From Thioclava arctica (GTDB lineage: Bacteria; Pseudomonadota; Alphaproteobacteria; Rhodobacterales; Rhodobacteraceae): a stretch of 64,000 nucleotides of DNA. The notes under the pieces were generated by a model. The model saw only the letters and a list, made by a program, of their open reading frames with translations. It did not search any database and had not been told where the DNA came from. Positions within the stretch are counted from its first letter, which is position 1. Each line of letters opens with the position of its first letter. Position numbers and translations under genes: made by a program. Where the stretch lies: contig NZ_JBFRYC010000016.1 in NCBI RefSeq assembly GCF_040892615.1, positions 5,307-69,306 on the forward strand, in the 5' to 3' direction. Positions 34,482-43,911 of this stretch are shown here, piece by piece.

Positions 34482-35835
34482 ATGACCAAGATCAACATCC
34501 GCTTGTTCTGGGGGTTCTGGGGTGTGGCGGCTGCATTGTGGCTGGTGCTGAACCCCGAAATCTTCTTCGCGACCTCCGTCTTTGCCCTGCGCAACCCGAT
34601 GATGCAGTTTAGCGGGGTGCTCGCCATCGCTGCGATGAGCGTGGCGATGATCCTCTCGTTGCGCCCGCGCTGGCTGGAGGCAAAGGTGGATGGGCTCGAC
34701 AAGATGTATCGGCTCCACAAGTGGCTCGGCATCGGAGTGCTCGTGCTGGCGGTGTTCCACTGGCTTTGGTCTGAAGCGCCGAAATGGGCCGTCGGGCTGG
34801 GGCTGCTGGCGCGCGGGGAGCGGGGAGCGGGGGGAGCGACCCGAGATCACCGACCCGATCCAGAAATTTCTTACCGGCTTTCGTGGCACGGCTGAGGGGT
34901 TGGGCGAATGGGCGTTTTACGGCATCGTCATCTTGTTGCTGGTCGCGCTGATCAAGTTGGTTCCCTACAAGGTCTTCCGTTACAGCCACCGCTTTGTGCC
35001 AGTCGTCTACTTGGTCCTGGTATTCCATTCCGTCATCCTGATCGACCATGCAATGTGGGCGACCCCGCTCGGCGTCGCGCTGGCGCTCCTCATGCTGGCC
35101 GGTAGCTACGCCGCGTTGGTTTCGATCTTCGGACGGATCGGTGCCGGACGCCGTGTTTCCGGCGAGATCGCCGAGATGCGCAACTATCCCGGCGTGCGCT
35201 CACTCGAGACAGTGATCCGGCTCGGCAAGGGCTGGCAAGGACATCAGGCCGGTCAATTTGCCTTTGTGACTTCCAATGTGGTCGAAGGCGCGCATCCCTA
35301 TACCATCGCCTCGGCCTGGTCTCCGGAAGAGCCGCTAGTCACCTTCGTCTCGAAGGAACTCGGCGACCACACCACCGGTCTTATTGACCGCCTCAAGCTC
35401 GGCCAGAAGGTGACGGTGGAAGGCCCCTATGGCCGCTTCACTTTTGATGATGGCCTGCCGCGCCAGATCTGGGTCGGCGCCGGTATCGGCATCACCCCCT
35501 TCCTCGCGCGATTGAAGGAAATGGCAACGGTTAGCCCCGACGAAGCACGGCCAGAAATTGATCTATTCCACACGACACGGGAAGTGGACGAGGCGGCGCT
35601 GGAACGAATTGCCGAAGATGCCCGCGCGGCCAAGGTTCGGCTGCATCTGCTGATTGACGCCCGCGATGGCCAGTTGACGGGGCAGCGCATCCGCGACGAG
35701 ATCGGGGATTGGCGCGAGGCGAGCCTTTGGTTTTGCGGTCCCAGCAAGTTCGGTGCCGCGCTGCGGACAGATTTCGCCGCGCAGGGGTTTCCGACTGACG
35801 AGCGGTTTCACCAAGAACTGTTCGAGATGCGCTGA
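34482..35835 (+). pseudogene. Ferric-reductase-like membrane flavoprotein, frameshifted at a G-rich repeat
   Basis: Two overlapping frames together encode a ferric-reductase / NADPH-oxidase-type protein. 34482-34895 gives the first three membrane helices with the haem His in YRLHKWLGIGVLVLAVFHWL. The second frame, from about 34840 to 35835, gives more helices (VFRYSHRFVPVVYLVLVFHS), an FAD-binding FR domain (GQFAFVTSNVVEGAHPYTIA) and an NAD-binding part (WVGAGIGITPFLARL). The shift occurs in three tandem GCGGGGA-like units at 34813-34835. It is either a decayed gene, a slippage (phase-variable) gene or a sequence error. All other domains are intact. Confidence 0.8.
34813..34835 (+). repeat. 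Slippage-prone tandem repeat in coding sequence
   Basis: Units GCGGGGA, GCGGGGA, GCGGGGGGA in tandem, followed by GCGACC. One unit would give the expected LLARGERPEITDP in a single frame; the extra 16 bases shift the frame by one. Copy-number or G-run changes would restore it. Confidence 0.75.
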
Positions 35836-36162
35836 ACACGGAGTCCTATTTCAAGGGGACGTGGCCCTGTCGCAGCGGCATGTTAATCGACCCTTGGAAA
35901 CCGCGACCTCAGCATTCCACACCGTCTGGAGAAAGGACGTCATGATCAACCCAAAGACCACGGCTAAGTCCCGCTTTGCAGCCTCATAGGACCAAATTTA
36001 TGCAGCGCCGCGCATGAATCGCTAGAGCGGGCTGACTACGGTCAACTGTCGCGGCACTGAGAATGGGCAGGCAGAGGTCCAAAGCGAAAGTTTGAACGCC
36101 GCACTACCGCAGGACGGATCCGAGCCCAAGTTTACCGTGTTTGGCTAGTGCTCATATGCCGA
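35836..36162. other. Intergenic region with a 15-codon gene-start remnant
   Basis: No full gene. A short frame at 35942-35989 (MINPKTTAKSRFAAS) has a good AAAGGA site and may be the start of a gene truncated by an insertion. The sequence after 35990 resembles IS-flank DNA but I cannot name an element. Confidence 0.35.
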
Positions 36163-36175
36163 TTTTGCAGATAGC
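36163..36175. promoter_or_regulatory. Shared 13-base motif, copy 2
   Basis: TTTTGCAGATAGC, identical to 34411-34423, at a similar distance upstream of the VIT-type gene. Confidence 0.4.
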
Positions 36176-36247
36176 TAAGACAGTGTGTCGAATATATAAG
36201 CAGCCGATATGGAAATGTGCATTTGCCCATTCTTGACGGAGATCACG

Positions 36248-36955
36248 ATGAGCTTACCCTACAAATCTGCGCATGAAGAATTGCACTACATCAATCGCGC
36301 AGGTTGGCTGCGTGCGGCTGTTTTAGGTGCCAATGACGGCATCGTTTCAGTTTCATCGCTGATCGTCGGCGTTGCAGCTGCAGACCCCAGCCCAACGGCT
36401 ATTTTGGTGGCTGGTGCTGCCGGGCTTGCTGCAGGTGCTATGTCGATGGCCGCTGGCGAGTATGTTTCGGTCAGTTCGCAGTCCGATGTCGAACGCGCTG
36501 ACATCGCTCGCGAAAAACAAGCCCTCATCGACACACCAGAAGCGGAAGAAGCGGAACTGGCATCGATCTATCAGTCACGTGGACTGTCCCTCGAAACCGC
36601 GGCCTTGGTTGCACGGGAGTTAACTGTCAAAGATGCACTCGGCGCTCATGTGCGTGACGAGCTTGGACTGTCCGAAGTGCATAGCGCAAATCCATTGCAG
36701 GCGGCGCTTGCCTCTGGACTTACGTTTACGGTCGCAGCAGCACTGCCGCTCGCCGCCGCCATTTTTGCGCCAAGCGATAGGATTATCCCTACCGTCGTTA
36801 TTACGACCTTGATATGCCTAGCAGGCCTAGGTGCCTTAGGTGCCCAAGTCGGCGGAGCACCAAAACTGCGCGCAACAGCCCGCGTATTATTTTGGGGCGC
36901 GGCGGCTATGGCCATCACTTCCGTTGTCGGAAAAATCTTTGGCGTGAGCGTTTAG
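36248..36955 (+). CDS. VIT1/CCC1-family metal transporter
   Basis: Membrane protein of 235 residues resembling the VIT1/CCC1 family that moves Fe2+ or Mn2+ into storage compartments or out of the cell. It shows WLRAAVLGANDGIVSVSSLI near residue 20, the second conserved helix AAGAMSMAAGEYVSVSSQSD near 70, a charged cytoplasmic metal-binding helical part (residues 80-150) and three further membrane segments. The ATG at 36248 has GGAG seven bases upstream; the earlier in-frame Met residues give no family sequence. It lies next to the ferric-reductase-like gene, consistent with metal handling. Confidence 0.9.
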   Translation: MSLPYKSAHEELHYINRAGWLRAAVLGANDGIVSVSSLIVGVAAADPSPTAILVAGAAGLAAGAMSMAAGEYVSVSSQSDVERADIAREKQALIDTPEAEEAELASIYQSRGLSLETAALVARELTVKDALGAHVRDELGLSEVHSANPLQAALASGLTFTVAAALPLAAAIFAPSDRIIPTVVITTLICLAGLGALGAQVGGAPKLRATARVLFWGAAAMAITSVVGKIFGVSV

Positions 36956-37340
36956 GCATAGGTGGATTTGCCGGGAGCGCGGCCGTTGCCTCGTTTCCGG
37001 CGAGATCTCACTTTGTCCCACGTTGCCAACCTTGGCACGTCAATAATGCTGCGCCACGCGTGAATGGCCGGTCCAGGGAAGTTGCGGCGCGGCACGACCT
37101 GCTCCGGAGAACGGCGGCTCTGGGCCGTTTACCCCATCAAGGTAGCCCGCTGACCACGACTTTGCAAAGGGCGCTTTCTGCGCATTGCTGCCCTTGGTGC
37201 AGGGCGCGGCAAGAACTACCGCGCAGGCAGAGGTGCGAATGTCGGCTTTTCACTGTGATAACCAATGATCGCGCACCTGCGGAGAATGTCTGTAAACCGC
37301 CCTTCCTGCACTTGATATGATGATACATTTGCCCCCGTCA

Positions 37341-37448
37341 TGGGGTCGGCTAGGTTACGAGACCCCGGCCGACTACGCGCGGACCCTGACCGCCGCAATC
37401 GAGCGTTTACCTTCAATGCCCTCGGCCACGCGTTTGATCTCGCCCTAG
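37341..37448 (+). pseudogene. IS3-type transposase C-terminal remnant
   Basis: The plus strand reads LGYETPADYARTLTAAIER before losing similarity and stopping at 37446. The first part is the common C-terminal end of an IS3-group orfB product. No other part of the element remains. The rest of 36956-37525 shows no gene. Confidence 0.55.
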
Positions 37449-37525
37449 CCTAAGATCTCGGGGGGAAGGAGGAGGCTCGTCCCGACGACGAGTTCTGCAA
37501 CAATGCCTCATTGGTGCCTCAAGGC

Positions 37526-38791
37526 TCAAGCCATCAAATGCGAAGCCTTGGCGATCGCGTTCATCTGCCCAATCACCTTTGAAAAATGCTCTTCCCAGCT
37601 TGTAACCGCAGGGACAGTTCGGCGTGTTCGCACCCCACTGGAACACAGAATGTGTGTCACCCAGCCATTGATGTCTGAAATTGGGATGTAGGTAGGATAA
37701 TCCCCTACAAATTCCCGATAGACTGGCAGATCATTGGCGATCACAGGGATGCCCCATTGCACAGCTTCAATGACCGGCAGGCCATAGCCTTCAGCCATGC
37801 TTGGTATAAGCAAAGCATTAGCTTTGCTCATCATTGTGGCCACAGAACTATCATCCGGCTTCTCCACGACATGGATGACAAACCCGTTCAGCGCGGATGC
37901 GGCAAGCCTTTGACGAAATTTGTCGATCTTCCAACCCCATCTCCCGGCGATCACCAATTGGGGAATTTCTTCTCGGGGAAGGCGACGCGCCATTTCCTCC
38001 CAGACATCGAGTAGGAATTCATGCTGCTTCCTCCCTTCAATCGTCCCAAGAACCAAGAAGAACGGCTTACCTAGCGCAATTGCGGGAGGGAGGCGGCCGC
38101 CCTCAACGGCCTCGGTCAAATTGACCCCAAGGTGCGCGACGATAACCTCACCTTTTGGAGGCCACCCATTAATTCGGTGGGCGTGGCGCGCGAAATCATC
38201 CGCTGTGACCTGTGAATTGCATAGGACCAAGTCACATTCCCGGGCAAGAAAGGCTACAAATTTTTCCATGTGGTTCTTGGCGCCGGGTAAGCAATACTCA
38301 GGGAAATCAAGCGGAATTGTATCATGGATCAGCTGCGCGCTACGGATACCCGCCCGCTCGATCGCCGCATGCAGACCAGCTCTCACGCCGCGTTGGCTGA
38401 CAGATAGAAACCAACTGTCGGGTCCTGCGACTTTCGACAGCACCTTTCCGACCTTCGCCCAATCCTTACTAGGCCTAGCCACGGCCTGCTTCATTAGCGC
38501 GCGTCGTAAGGCAAATCGATTCCGACCGATTTTTAGTGCAACACGGCTAAGGATGGGCATAGAGCTCGCCCGCCCCAACCGTTCCCACTGCACAAGAATT
38601 TCGCCAGCCGCGGGACCAAGGATCACCGTCCGGCCCTGCCTTTCAAAGACGTAATGCGCTTTGACTTTGCCATTCGCGACACGGGAGAGCCAAGCTCGCT
38701 CGACGCGCCCTATTCCGGAATGACGCTGCGAGGCCAAACTGTACACGATGTCAGAAATATCATAAAATATGTGCACGTAATCCACCTTCAT
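37526..38791 (-). CDS. Glycosyltransferase family 4-like protein
   Basis: GT-B glycosyltransferase of 421 residues. The C-terminal nucleotide-sugar domain contains FFLVLGTIEGRKQHEFLLDV, ALLIPSMAEGYGLPVIEAVQ (the E-x7-E motif of GT4) and GIPVIANDLPVYREFVGDYP. The N-terminal acceptor domain starts DYVHIFYDISDIVYSLASQR with a typical SGIGRVERAW stretch. ATG 38791 is chosen; a GTG two codons upstream is possible. It is expected to add a sugar to a surface polysaccharide. DNA here is AT-richer than in the metabolic regions, suggesting an acquired glycan island. Confidence 0.88.
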   Translation of the reverse strand: MKVDYVHIFYDISDIVYSLASQRHSGIGRVERAWLSRVANGKVKAHYVFERQGRTVILGPAAGEILVQWERLGRASSMPILSRVALKIGRNRFALRRALMKQAVARPSKDWAKVGKVLSKVAGPDSWFLSVSQRGVRAGLHAAIERAGIRSAQLIHDTIPLDFPEYCLPGAKNHMEKFVAFLARECDLVLCNSQVTADDFARHAHRINGWPPKGEVIVAHLGVNLTEAVEGGRLPPAIALGKPFFLVLGTIEGRKQHEFLLDVWEEMARRLPREEIPQLVIAGRWGWKIDKFRQRLAASALNGFVIHVVEKPDDSSVATMMSKANALLIPSMAEGYGLPVIEAVQWGIPVIANDLPVYREFVGDYPTYIPISDINGWVTHILCSSGVRTRRTVPAVTSWEEHFSKVIGQMNAIAKASHLMA

Positions 38792-38824
38792 CGACACTAT
38801 ACTCGCTTAACAAATATCATATGG

Positions 38825-39718
38825 CTACGCTTGTTTGGTTGACTTCCTCGCCAGTTCCCTCATCGAACCGGTCATTCTACTAAATTCAGGCTCGATATCG
38901 TCGCTTTTTTTCCAGATGCCGTATTTAGTCCGGAAGTAGGAGATCACCCTCAGATCAGCAGCGACACGGTTATACCCTGCCTCTTCAAATTTGAGCAATC
39001 CGTGAATTCGACCTACGCTCGCCGATTTCGGCTGCTTCCCATTTCCATTCAACCATATCGGAATGCCAGCTAATTCGAGATGTCCCGACAACCATGGATC
39101 ATCAACCGTCCACATTACGTCTGGTATGTCGAACGCAGTGTTGTCAAACCAGTTTGGCCGGACGAGAACGCCGCCGTAGCCTGAAATTTGATCGACATAT
39201 CCACTATTTCGGTAGGTATGGGGTTTGTGTAAGGTTAGCGACGCTACCCGCTTTAACCTATAGATCCAGTCCTTGGGTGCACGCCTACTGCGGGGAAGGC
39301 GATCAACGGGCCTGTCACTATCCGCGATATCGGGGAAAGTCTCGCCCACCTCGACGATACAGGTGTTCGGCCTTTTTAGAGCTGCACTCTTAAACCTCTG
39401 ATGCCAATTACGATCATACGCTTTGTCATCATCACAGAACATGATGTCTATATCTTGACCACGGAGTTCTCGTGCTGCAGGCAAAATTTTCGTTGCTGGC
39501 CCGATGTCCGAATCGCATCGGACAATCCTTACTCCGTCGGGAACATTTGGCAGTTTTCCGTTCCATTCTGGAAATCGCCTGTATGCTTTCGGCACATAGA
39601 GTCGGACCTCGCTAAATGGCAAGCTTTGGGAAAGAAGTGATCTGAGTGCGGTTGTGAGCCCATCAAATCGTGGGGGTATTGAGCTCAGCGTTACGATGGT
39701 AGGGTTTTCTTTAGGCAC
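38825..39718 (-). CDS. Glycosyltransferase (GT-A, DxD)
   Basis: Protein of 297 residues. The N-terminus TIVTLSSIPPRFDGLTTALR is followed by a nucleotide-binding strand and the metal motif FCDDDKAY near residue 95. The C-terminal half has the VDDPWLSGHLELAGIPIW pattern seen in bacterial galactosyl/glucosyl transferases of uncertain GT family. It ends 33 bases before the GT4-like gene on the same strand, so the two are probably co-transcribed. The linkage formed cannot be told. Confidence 0.7.
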   Translation of the reverse strand: MPKENPTIVTLSSIPPRFDGLTTALRSLLSQSLPFSEVRLYVPKAYRRFPEWNGKLPNVPDGVRIVRCDSDIGPATKILPAARELRGQDIDIMFCDDDKAYDRNWHQRFKSAALKRPNTCIVEVGETFPDIADSDRPVDRLPRSRRAPKDWIYRLKRVASLTLHKPHTYRNSGYVDQISGYGGVLVRPNWFDNTAFDIPDVMWTVDDPWLSGHLELAGIPIWLNGNGKQPKSASVGRIHGLLKFEEAGYNRVAADLRVISYFRTKYGIWKKSDDIEPEFSRMTGSMRELARKSTKQA

Positions 39719-39887
39719 TATTTTTCACTGCTCCTATAACATATTATCGCTCAACAATTCGCCAACCCGAGGGTGATCTAGCAGCGCTTATATCCGTGAT
39801 CACGCCGCACACAATACCATCGGCGCGAAATTGCAGCTGTCCGTAAAAGTACATTTAAATATGCAAGGCGACTACGGTACTGAACAA

Positions 39888-40706
39888 CTACGTGAGCCAC
39901 TCAAGTTCAGCATCTGGGATGTTTGTATAGTATCTATCTACAGCGATCGCATGGACACATCTTAAACCAACTGATTCTGCTGCCGTAGATGTGGCAACAT
40001 GGTGCTCAGGGAACTCTTCAACTTGCAAAAATACTCTATTTTGCAATACGAGCCGAGCCATGCCGCGCAATACTGCGGGCTCATGCCCTTCGACGTCCAG
40101 TTTTCCGATTATGGTTGCGCCCCTGAGATCAAAAATATCATCCAAAGAGACGCAGTTCAACGTTATAGCGTCTGTGGTTTCGGGCGCAACAACACCAGTG
40201 CTACCGCGATTGCCGTCTTGAATCTTTTCACTGGGCCGGAAAGTGAGCGTTCCTGTTTGATCGGAAACGGCAACATGATGCACGTTGATCTTATGCACGA
40301 AGTCATTCAAAAAAAGTTGACTTCTGAGTTGAGAGTGATTCTTTGGATCAGCTTCAAATGCATGAATATGTTCTACATGTGACCGCACTGCCAGCATTGA
40401 GTAAAGGCCCCAATACGATCCAACATCAAGAAATATCGGATTATCTTGCGTATTTACCCATCGATAGGCGCGGCCCATCAATTCAATTTGTGTGGCTTCC
40501 CAAGTACCGTTGACCAGCATCGCTTGATCAACCAGACTTGTCTGGTCAAGCAATAACTTTAGTCCTAAACGGTTCCTAATTATGTATTTCGAAGAAAACT
40601 TATCGAGCGAGAGAATTTCTTTAATCCAGGCTTTAATCTCACTGAGCTTTCTTTTCAAATGTCGGCGAACAAAATTACTTTTGTTTTTTTCATCAAGCAG
40701 TCTCAT
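39888..40706 (-). CDS. FkbM-family SAM methyltransferase
   Basis: Methyltransferase of 272 residues. The SAM motif is IFLDVGSYWGLYSML near residue 90 with the acidic end HAFEADP. The FkbM C-terminal block has LDVEGHEPAVLRGM and VFLQVEEFPEHH. The N-terminal 50 residues are Lys-rich. Enzymes of this family O-methylate sugars of exopolysaccharides and antibiotics, which fits the surrounding glycosyltransferase genes. The gene is AT-rich relative to the window, a sign of transfer. Confidence 0.88.
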   Translation of the reverse strand: MRLLDEKNKSNFVRRHLKRKLSEIKAWIKEILSLDKFSSKYIIRNRLGLKLLLDQTSLVDQAMLVNGTWEATQIELMGRAYRWVNTQDNPIFLDVGSYWGLYSMLAVRSHVEHIHAFEADPKNHSQLRSQLFLNDFVHKINVHHVAVSDQTGTLTFRPSEKIQDGNRGSTGVVAPETTDAITLNCVSLDDIFDLRGATIIGKLDVEGHEPAVLRGMARLVLQNRVFLQVEEFPEHHVATSTAAESVGLRCVHAIAVDRYYTNIPDAELEWLT

Positions 40707-40935
40707 GAAGATATTAGGAATTCACTTATCCTTTCGCTTCTTGTTTTCACGGTGGTTAAATTTCTTTTGTAATCCCCTCGTTTTTAACACGGGGCAATCC
40801 CAATACTCGTGCCGCCACTTTCGGTTTTTGGGCCCATGCTCGTCCGATCGCAATGTAAGTTTAGAGCCAGTTATATGTCTACATCCATTTAAGCCGAACC
40901 GTGCGGTTGTGGCAGAAGATCAATGGGTCCTGACT

Positions 40936-41147
40936 CTAGGTGTTTAGTCCCAGCATCTGGTGGATCAGATCAATGATGAAGCGATCTGGCTCTGAAGTCC
41001 AGATCTTGCAGATGTATTCGTAAGGCGTAAGCCCCCTTAGGGTCTTGAGACTGCGGGCGAAGTTGTAAGCTGCCATAAAGTCGGCGAGATGTGTTCGCAA
41101 CTGGTCGTGATTGTCGTAGTGGAAGCGTTTTACGGTCGCCTCGCCGT
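40936..41147 (-). pseudogene. IS481-type transposase C-terminal fragment
   Basis: The minus strand reads ATVKRFHYDNHDQLRTHLAD, FMAAYNFARSLKTLRGLTPY and ends IHQMLGLNT before the stop codon. This is the standard C-terminus of a group of IS481-type transposases in Rhodobacteraceae. The N-terminal two-thirds are missing. The same 3' end occurs at 21949-21978. Between 40707 and 40935 there is only AT-rich sequence without a gene. Confidence 0.8.
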
Positions 41148-41422
41148 CTTAGTTTCGTTTGACGCTAAACCGCCTCTCGCGGCATCCGACACGGCCATTC
41201 GATATCAGCTGACCACTGGAACCCGTTTCGCCTCAACTTTTCACGTTGATCCTGCGGGATCAGCAATTGACGACGTCACTTCTCTTCGCCACAGGTCAAG
41301 AAATCTTTCTATTTCGCTGTCCAAAAATGCAAAAATAGTTTGTCACGCCTGCACTCCGCCTCCTGCAGGATCGACGCTGCGACCTTTCCTTGACCCACGC
41401 TAGCGTGGCCAGCGCGGCGGGT
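41143..41422 (+). repeat. Degraded copy of the 61204-61482 region
   Basis: About 280 bases closely match the DNA upstream of and including the first codons of the HTH-methyltransferase gene at 61406. The two share GCCGTCTTAGTTTCGTTTGA at their left ends and end near GCGGCGGG. Coding potential in this copy is lost after about 25 codons. It is flanked by IS481 and IS3 remnants. Confidence 0.8.
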
Positions 41423-41460
41423 GAGGTGCTCCCCATTCCTTGGACAGTATCTCGCGCTTT

Positions 41461-41638
41461 TTAAGCTCTGATCTGCTCCTGCTGATCGGGTTGCGTTGCT
41501 TCGATTAGCGAGTAGACCACCGCCGGTGGTTGTCCGCCAAGGGCTTTGTGCGGGCGGCGGTGATTGTAGAACTCCATCCATTTCCGGACTCCCGCGCGGG
41601 CCTGAGCCCCGGTCTCCCAAGCGTGCAGGTAGTCCTCC
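41461..41638 (-). pseudogene. IS3-type transposase C-terminal fragment
   Basis: The minus strand reads DYLHAWETGAQARAGVRKWM, EFYNHRRPHKALGGQPPAVV, then YSLIEATQPDQQEQIRA and a stop. This is the end of an IS3-group orfB transposase. Upstream of 41638 the similarity stops abruptly. The rest of the gap to 41776 shows no gene. Confidence 0.8.
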
Positions 41639-41776
41639 TAAAAACGGGGTAATCATATCCCAATTGGTGGACCACTTCAGCGGGGGCATTCCATCTTAGA
41701 TGCGCTGCATATTTTTCTGATCATTTGTGTCCCCAGGCTTACTTACATCCCCCATTGAAACCGGACGGATTGTGGC

Positions 41777-43234
41777 CTAGCGCTGATGGGTGAAGTCGAC
41801 CGCCAACACCGAAAAGGAAACAACGCCGTACTTCTGGTGTTCGGGGCTGCCGTCCGGCGCTTCAACCAATTTCCCCGGTAAGGCTAACAGAACAATCGGG
41901 AAATCTTCCTTTGTAAGCATGATCTGACCTTTGAATCGCACCTCTGTATGATCGCCGCTCTTGCGTAGGTGAAAGGCTTGCAGGTGGCATAAGTTGCGTG
42001 TTGAGCTGTTGAGTTCGAATTCAATGCGTCGCCGTTTGAGCGGCGTCTTGACGTTTAGTGTGACATTGAACGCCAAAAGCCCTGCTTTGGCTTGTGTATC
42101 CGGTACAAGTTGATGCTCTAGCACGCCGTCCGAAACTGCGGCAGGTGATCCAGGTTTTGTCACTGCGCGAAACAGTGGCGTATCTTGCATTTTATCCCGT
42201 CCAGAGTGTTTTAACTTGTGAAAGTTCTCAAACCCGCGCCGGATAACCCTTTGTGCTGACGATAATTTCCCGATGTCTTTGGCAAGAAACATTGCACTGA
42301 TTTGTGCCGGGGACGCCAGATTGGTCCTTCCACAAACGTCGCGTAGCACTTCGGACGGGATATTCAGGCCAACTTCTGTTGACAGATATGACAAAGCAAT
42401 TGCGGTGGGTCCGCTCAGTTTGCGCGATTTGGTGATCTTGCAGAATTTATCCCAATCAACGCCGTCTAAATTCACGATCCGCGCGGCGTCGACAAGCCAG
42501 TCGCTATGGCTGTGCCCATCCCACCCGCCATGGCCAATGGCGATGGCCAATCGTTCCTCTGGGCTGGGAACAAAAACTGGAAGACCGTAGAACTGCGCCG
42601 GTTGGACGTCGTCAAACAAGGCGCGGTCGCTGTCGCTGCTTTGGTTGGCGATGTGATACGCGTATTGATGCAGGTCGATATCGCCAAAGCGTCCCTGCTT
42701 GAAATTCCGCGCGCGCACGCTTGAGATGCGCCCACGCAATCCAAGCACACTTTCGCCCCGTGTACTGTTCCAGCCATTTGCAGCCAAAATTTCGAATGCG
42801 CTCACAAAATCGCTAGGGCTAAGAAGCAAGTCCAGATCATAAGCTGTGCGCGATTTTTGTTCGGACACATCCAAGGCCACGCGGCAAGCGCCCTTTAGCA
42901 AAATCAACTGCAAACCCGCCGAAACCATTTGTAGCAACGCCGGCTTGGCTGCGCTCATTGCCATGAGCGATCGTGTCCAGTTTAGCCTTTGCAACCCGTT
43001 AAGGCGCGCATGCTCTGGGTGTTTTTTTAACCTGTCGTCAAATCGGGTTGTGATAGCGGCAAGTAGGCGATGTTCGGGAAAGGTCGCATCATCAAGGTCG
43101 GTCTCATGCAACCAGCTTTCGATTGCGGCAAATGCGCGGGCCTCATCAGGGCAGATCGCAGCAATAACCAGCTGATTGCGACCGCCATGCGGCCAAGCCC
43201 AAGCAAGGTTTGGAAACCAACGAGAGCTGGTCAT
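41777..43234 (-). CDS. Nucleotidyltransferase-like protein (NTP_transf_5-type)
   Basis: Protein of 485 residues. The region LQLILLKGACRVALDVSEQK followed by RTAYDLDLLLSPSDFVSAFE matches the pattern of a large family of uncharacterised nucleotidyltransferases (Pol-beta-like fold with a D-x-D pair, here DLDL). The second part, from about residue 250, is helical with IAIGHGGWDGHSHSDWLVDA. Such proteins are often found with HprK-like kinases and PqqD-like proteins. It is the last gene of the six-gene operon and overlaps the GT2 gene stop by ATGA. Confidence 0.72.
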   Translation of the reverse strand: MTSSRWFPNLAWAWPHGGRNQLVIAAICPDEARAFAAIESWLHETDLDDATFPEHRLLAAITTRFDDRLKKHPEHARLNGLQRLNWTRSLMAMSAAKPALLQMVSAGLQLILLKGACRVALDVSEQKSRTAYDLDLLLSPSDFVSAFEILAANGWNSTRGESVLGLRGRISSVRARNFKQGRFGDIDLHQYAYHIANQSSDSDRALFDDVQPAQFYGLPVFVPSPEERLAIAIGHGGWDGHSHSDWLVDAARIVNLDGVDWDKFCKITKSRKLSGPTAIALSYLSTEVGLNIPSEVLRDVCGRTNLASPAQISAMFLAKDIGKLSSAQRVIRRGFENFHKLKHSGRDKMQDTPLFRAVTKPGSPAAVSDGVLEHQLVPDTQAKAGLLAFNVTLNVKTPLKRRRIEFELNSSTRNLCHLQAFHLRKSGDHTEVRFKGQIMLTKEDFPIVLLALPGKLVEAPDGSPEHQKYGVVSFSVLAVDFTHQR

Positions 43235-43911
43235 GATGTACTTTCCGCTTGCTCACGCGCTTTGCGCCGCATCATAGCCCGATGCGCAACCATGAGGTAT
43301 CCTTGATCTTTGGCGTTGTCTCGCCCATAGGAAAGACTGCCTGGGATGATCCGCCGCAGGACCAGCACCGCGTTACAGACTTGAAACTGATACCCCAGTT
43401 CACGCGCCCGCCCGAGCCAGTCAACCATGTCGCCCCGCCCACCCGGCGGGTCGAAAATATCGCCTACATGGTCAAACGCAGCGCGATATAACACCAGGTC
43501 TGATCGGGTCTTGCCGTCACATTCATGACCGGTGGTGTAGTCATCTGATCCATGCTTGAAATGTCTGTGACTTCCAAAAACTAAAGTCTGTTTATTCGCT
43601 TGGCGTAATATTTCGAGTTGCTTTTCCATCTTGTCGGCCATCCAAAGATCGTCCGCATCAAGGGTCGCAACGATATCGCACATCGTTCTTTTAATCGCGC
43701 GACTTGTCGCTTGCCCGCAACCAGCATTGTCTTGTGTAATGACCTTGACAGTATCTGATTGGGCGCGGGCAATCGCGGCAGTGTCATCGGTTGAACCGTC
43801 ATCGACGACCACGATATCGCTCGGAGGTACGGTCTGTGCCAAAACGGATTTTATCGCCTCTGCAATGGTCTTTGCCGCATTATAGGCAGGAATCGCAACG
43901 CTGTAGGTCAT
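43231..43911 (-). CDS. Glycosyltransferase family 2 protein (1)
   Basis: GT-A transferase of 226 residues. The N-terminus TYSVAIPAYNAAKTIAEAIK is typical GT2, followed by DIVVVDDGSTDDTAAIARAQ and the metal motif TLDADDLWMADKM near residue 92. It is shorter than many GT2 enzymes and has no membrane helix, so it is likely peripheral. It overlaps both neighbours (ATGA on each side). Confidence 0.9.
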   Translation of the reverse strand: MTYSVAIPAYNAAKTIAEAIKSVLAQTVPPSDIVVVDDGSTDDTAAIARAQSDTVKVITQDNAGCGQATSRAIKRTMCDIVATLDADDLWMADKMEKQLEILRQANKQTLVFGSHRHFKHGSDDYTTGHECDGKTRSDLVLYRAAFDHVGDIFDPPGGRGDMVDWLGRARELGYQFQVCNAVLVLRRIIPGSLSYGRDNAKDQGYLMVAHRAMMRRKAREQAESTS

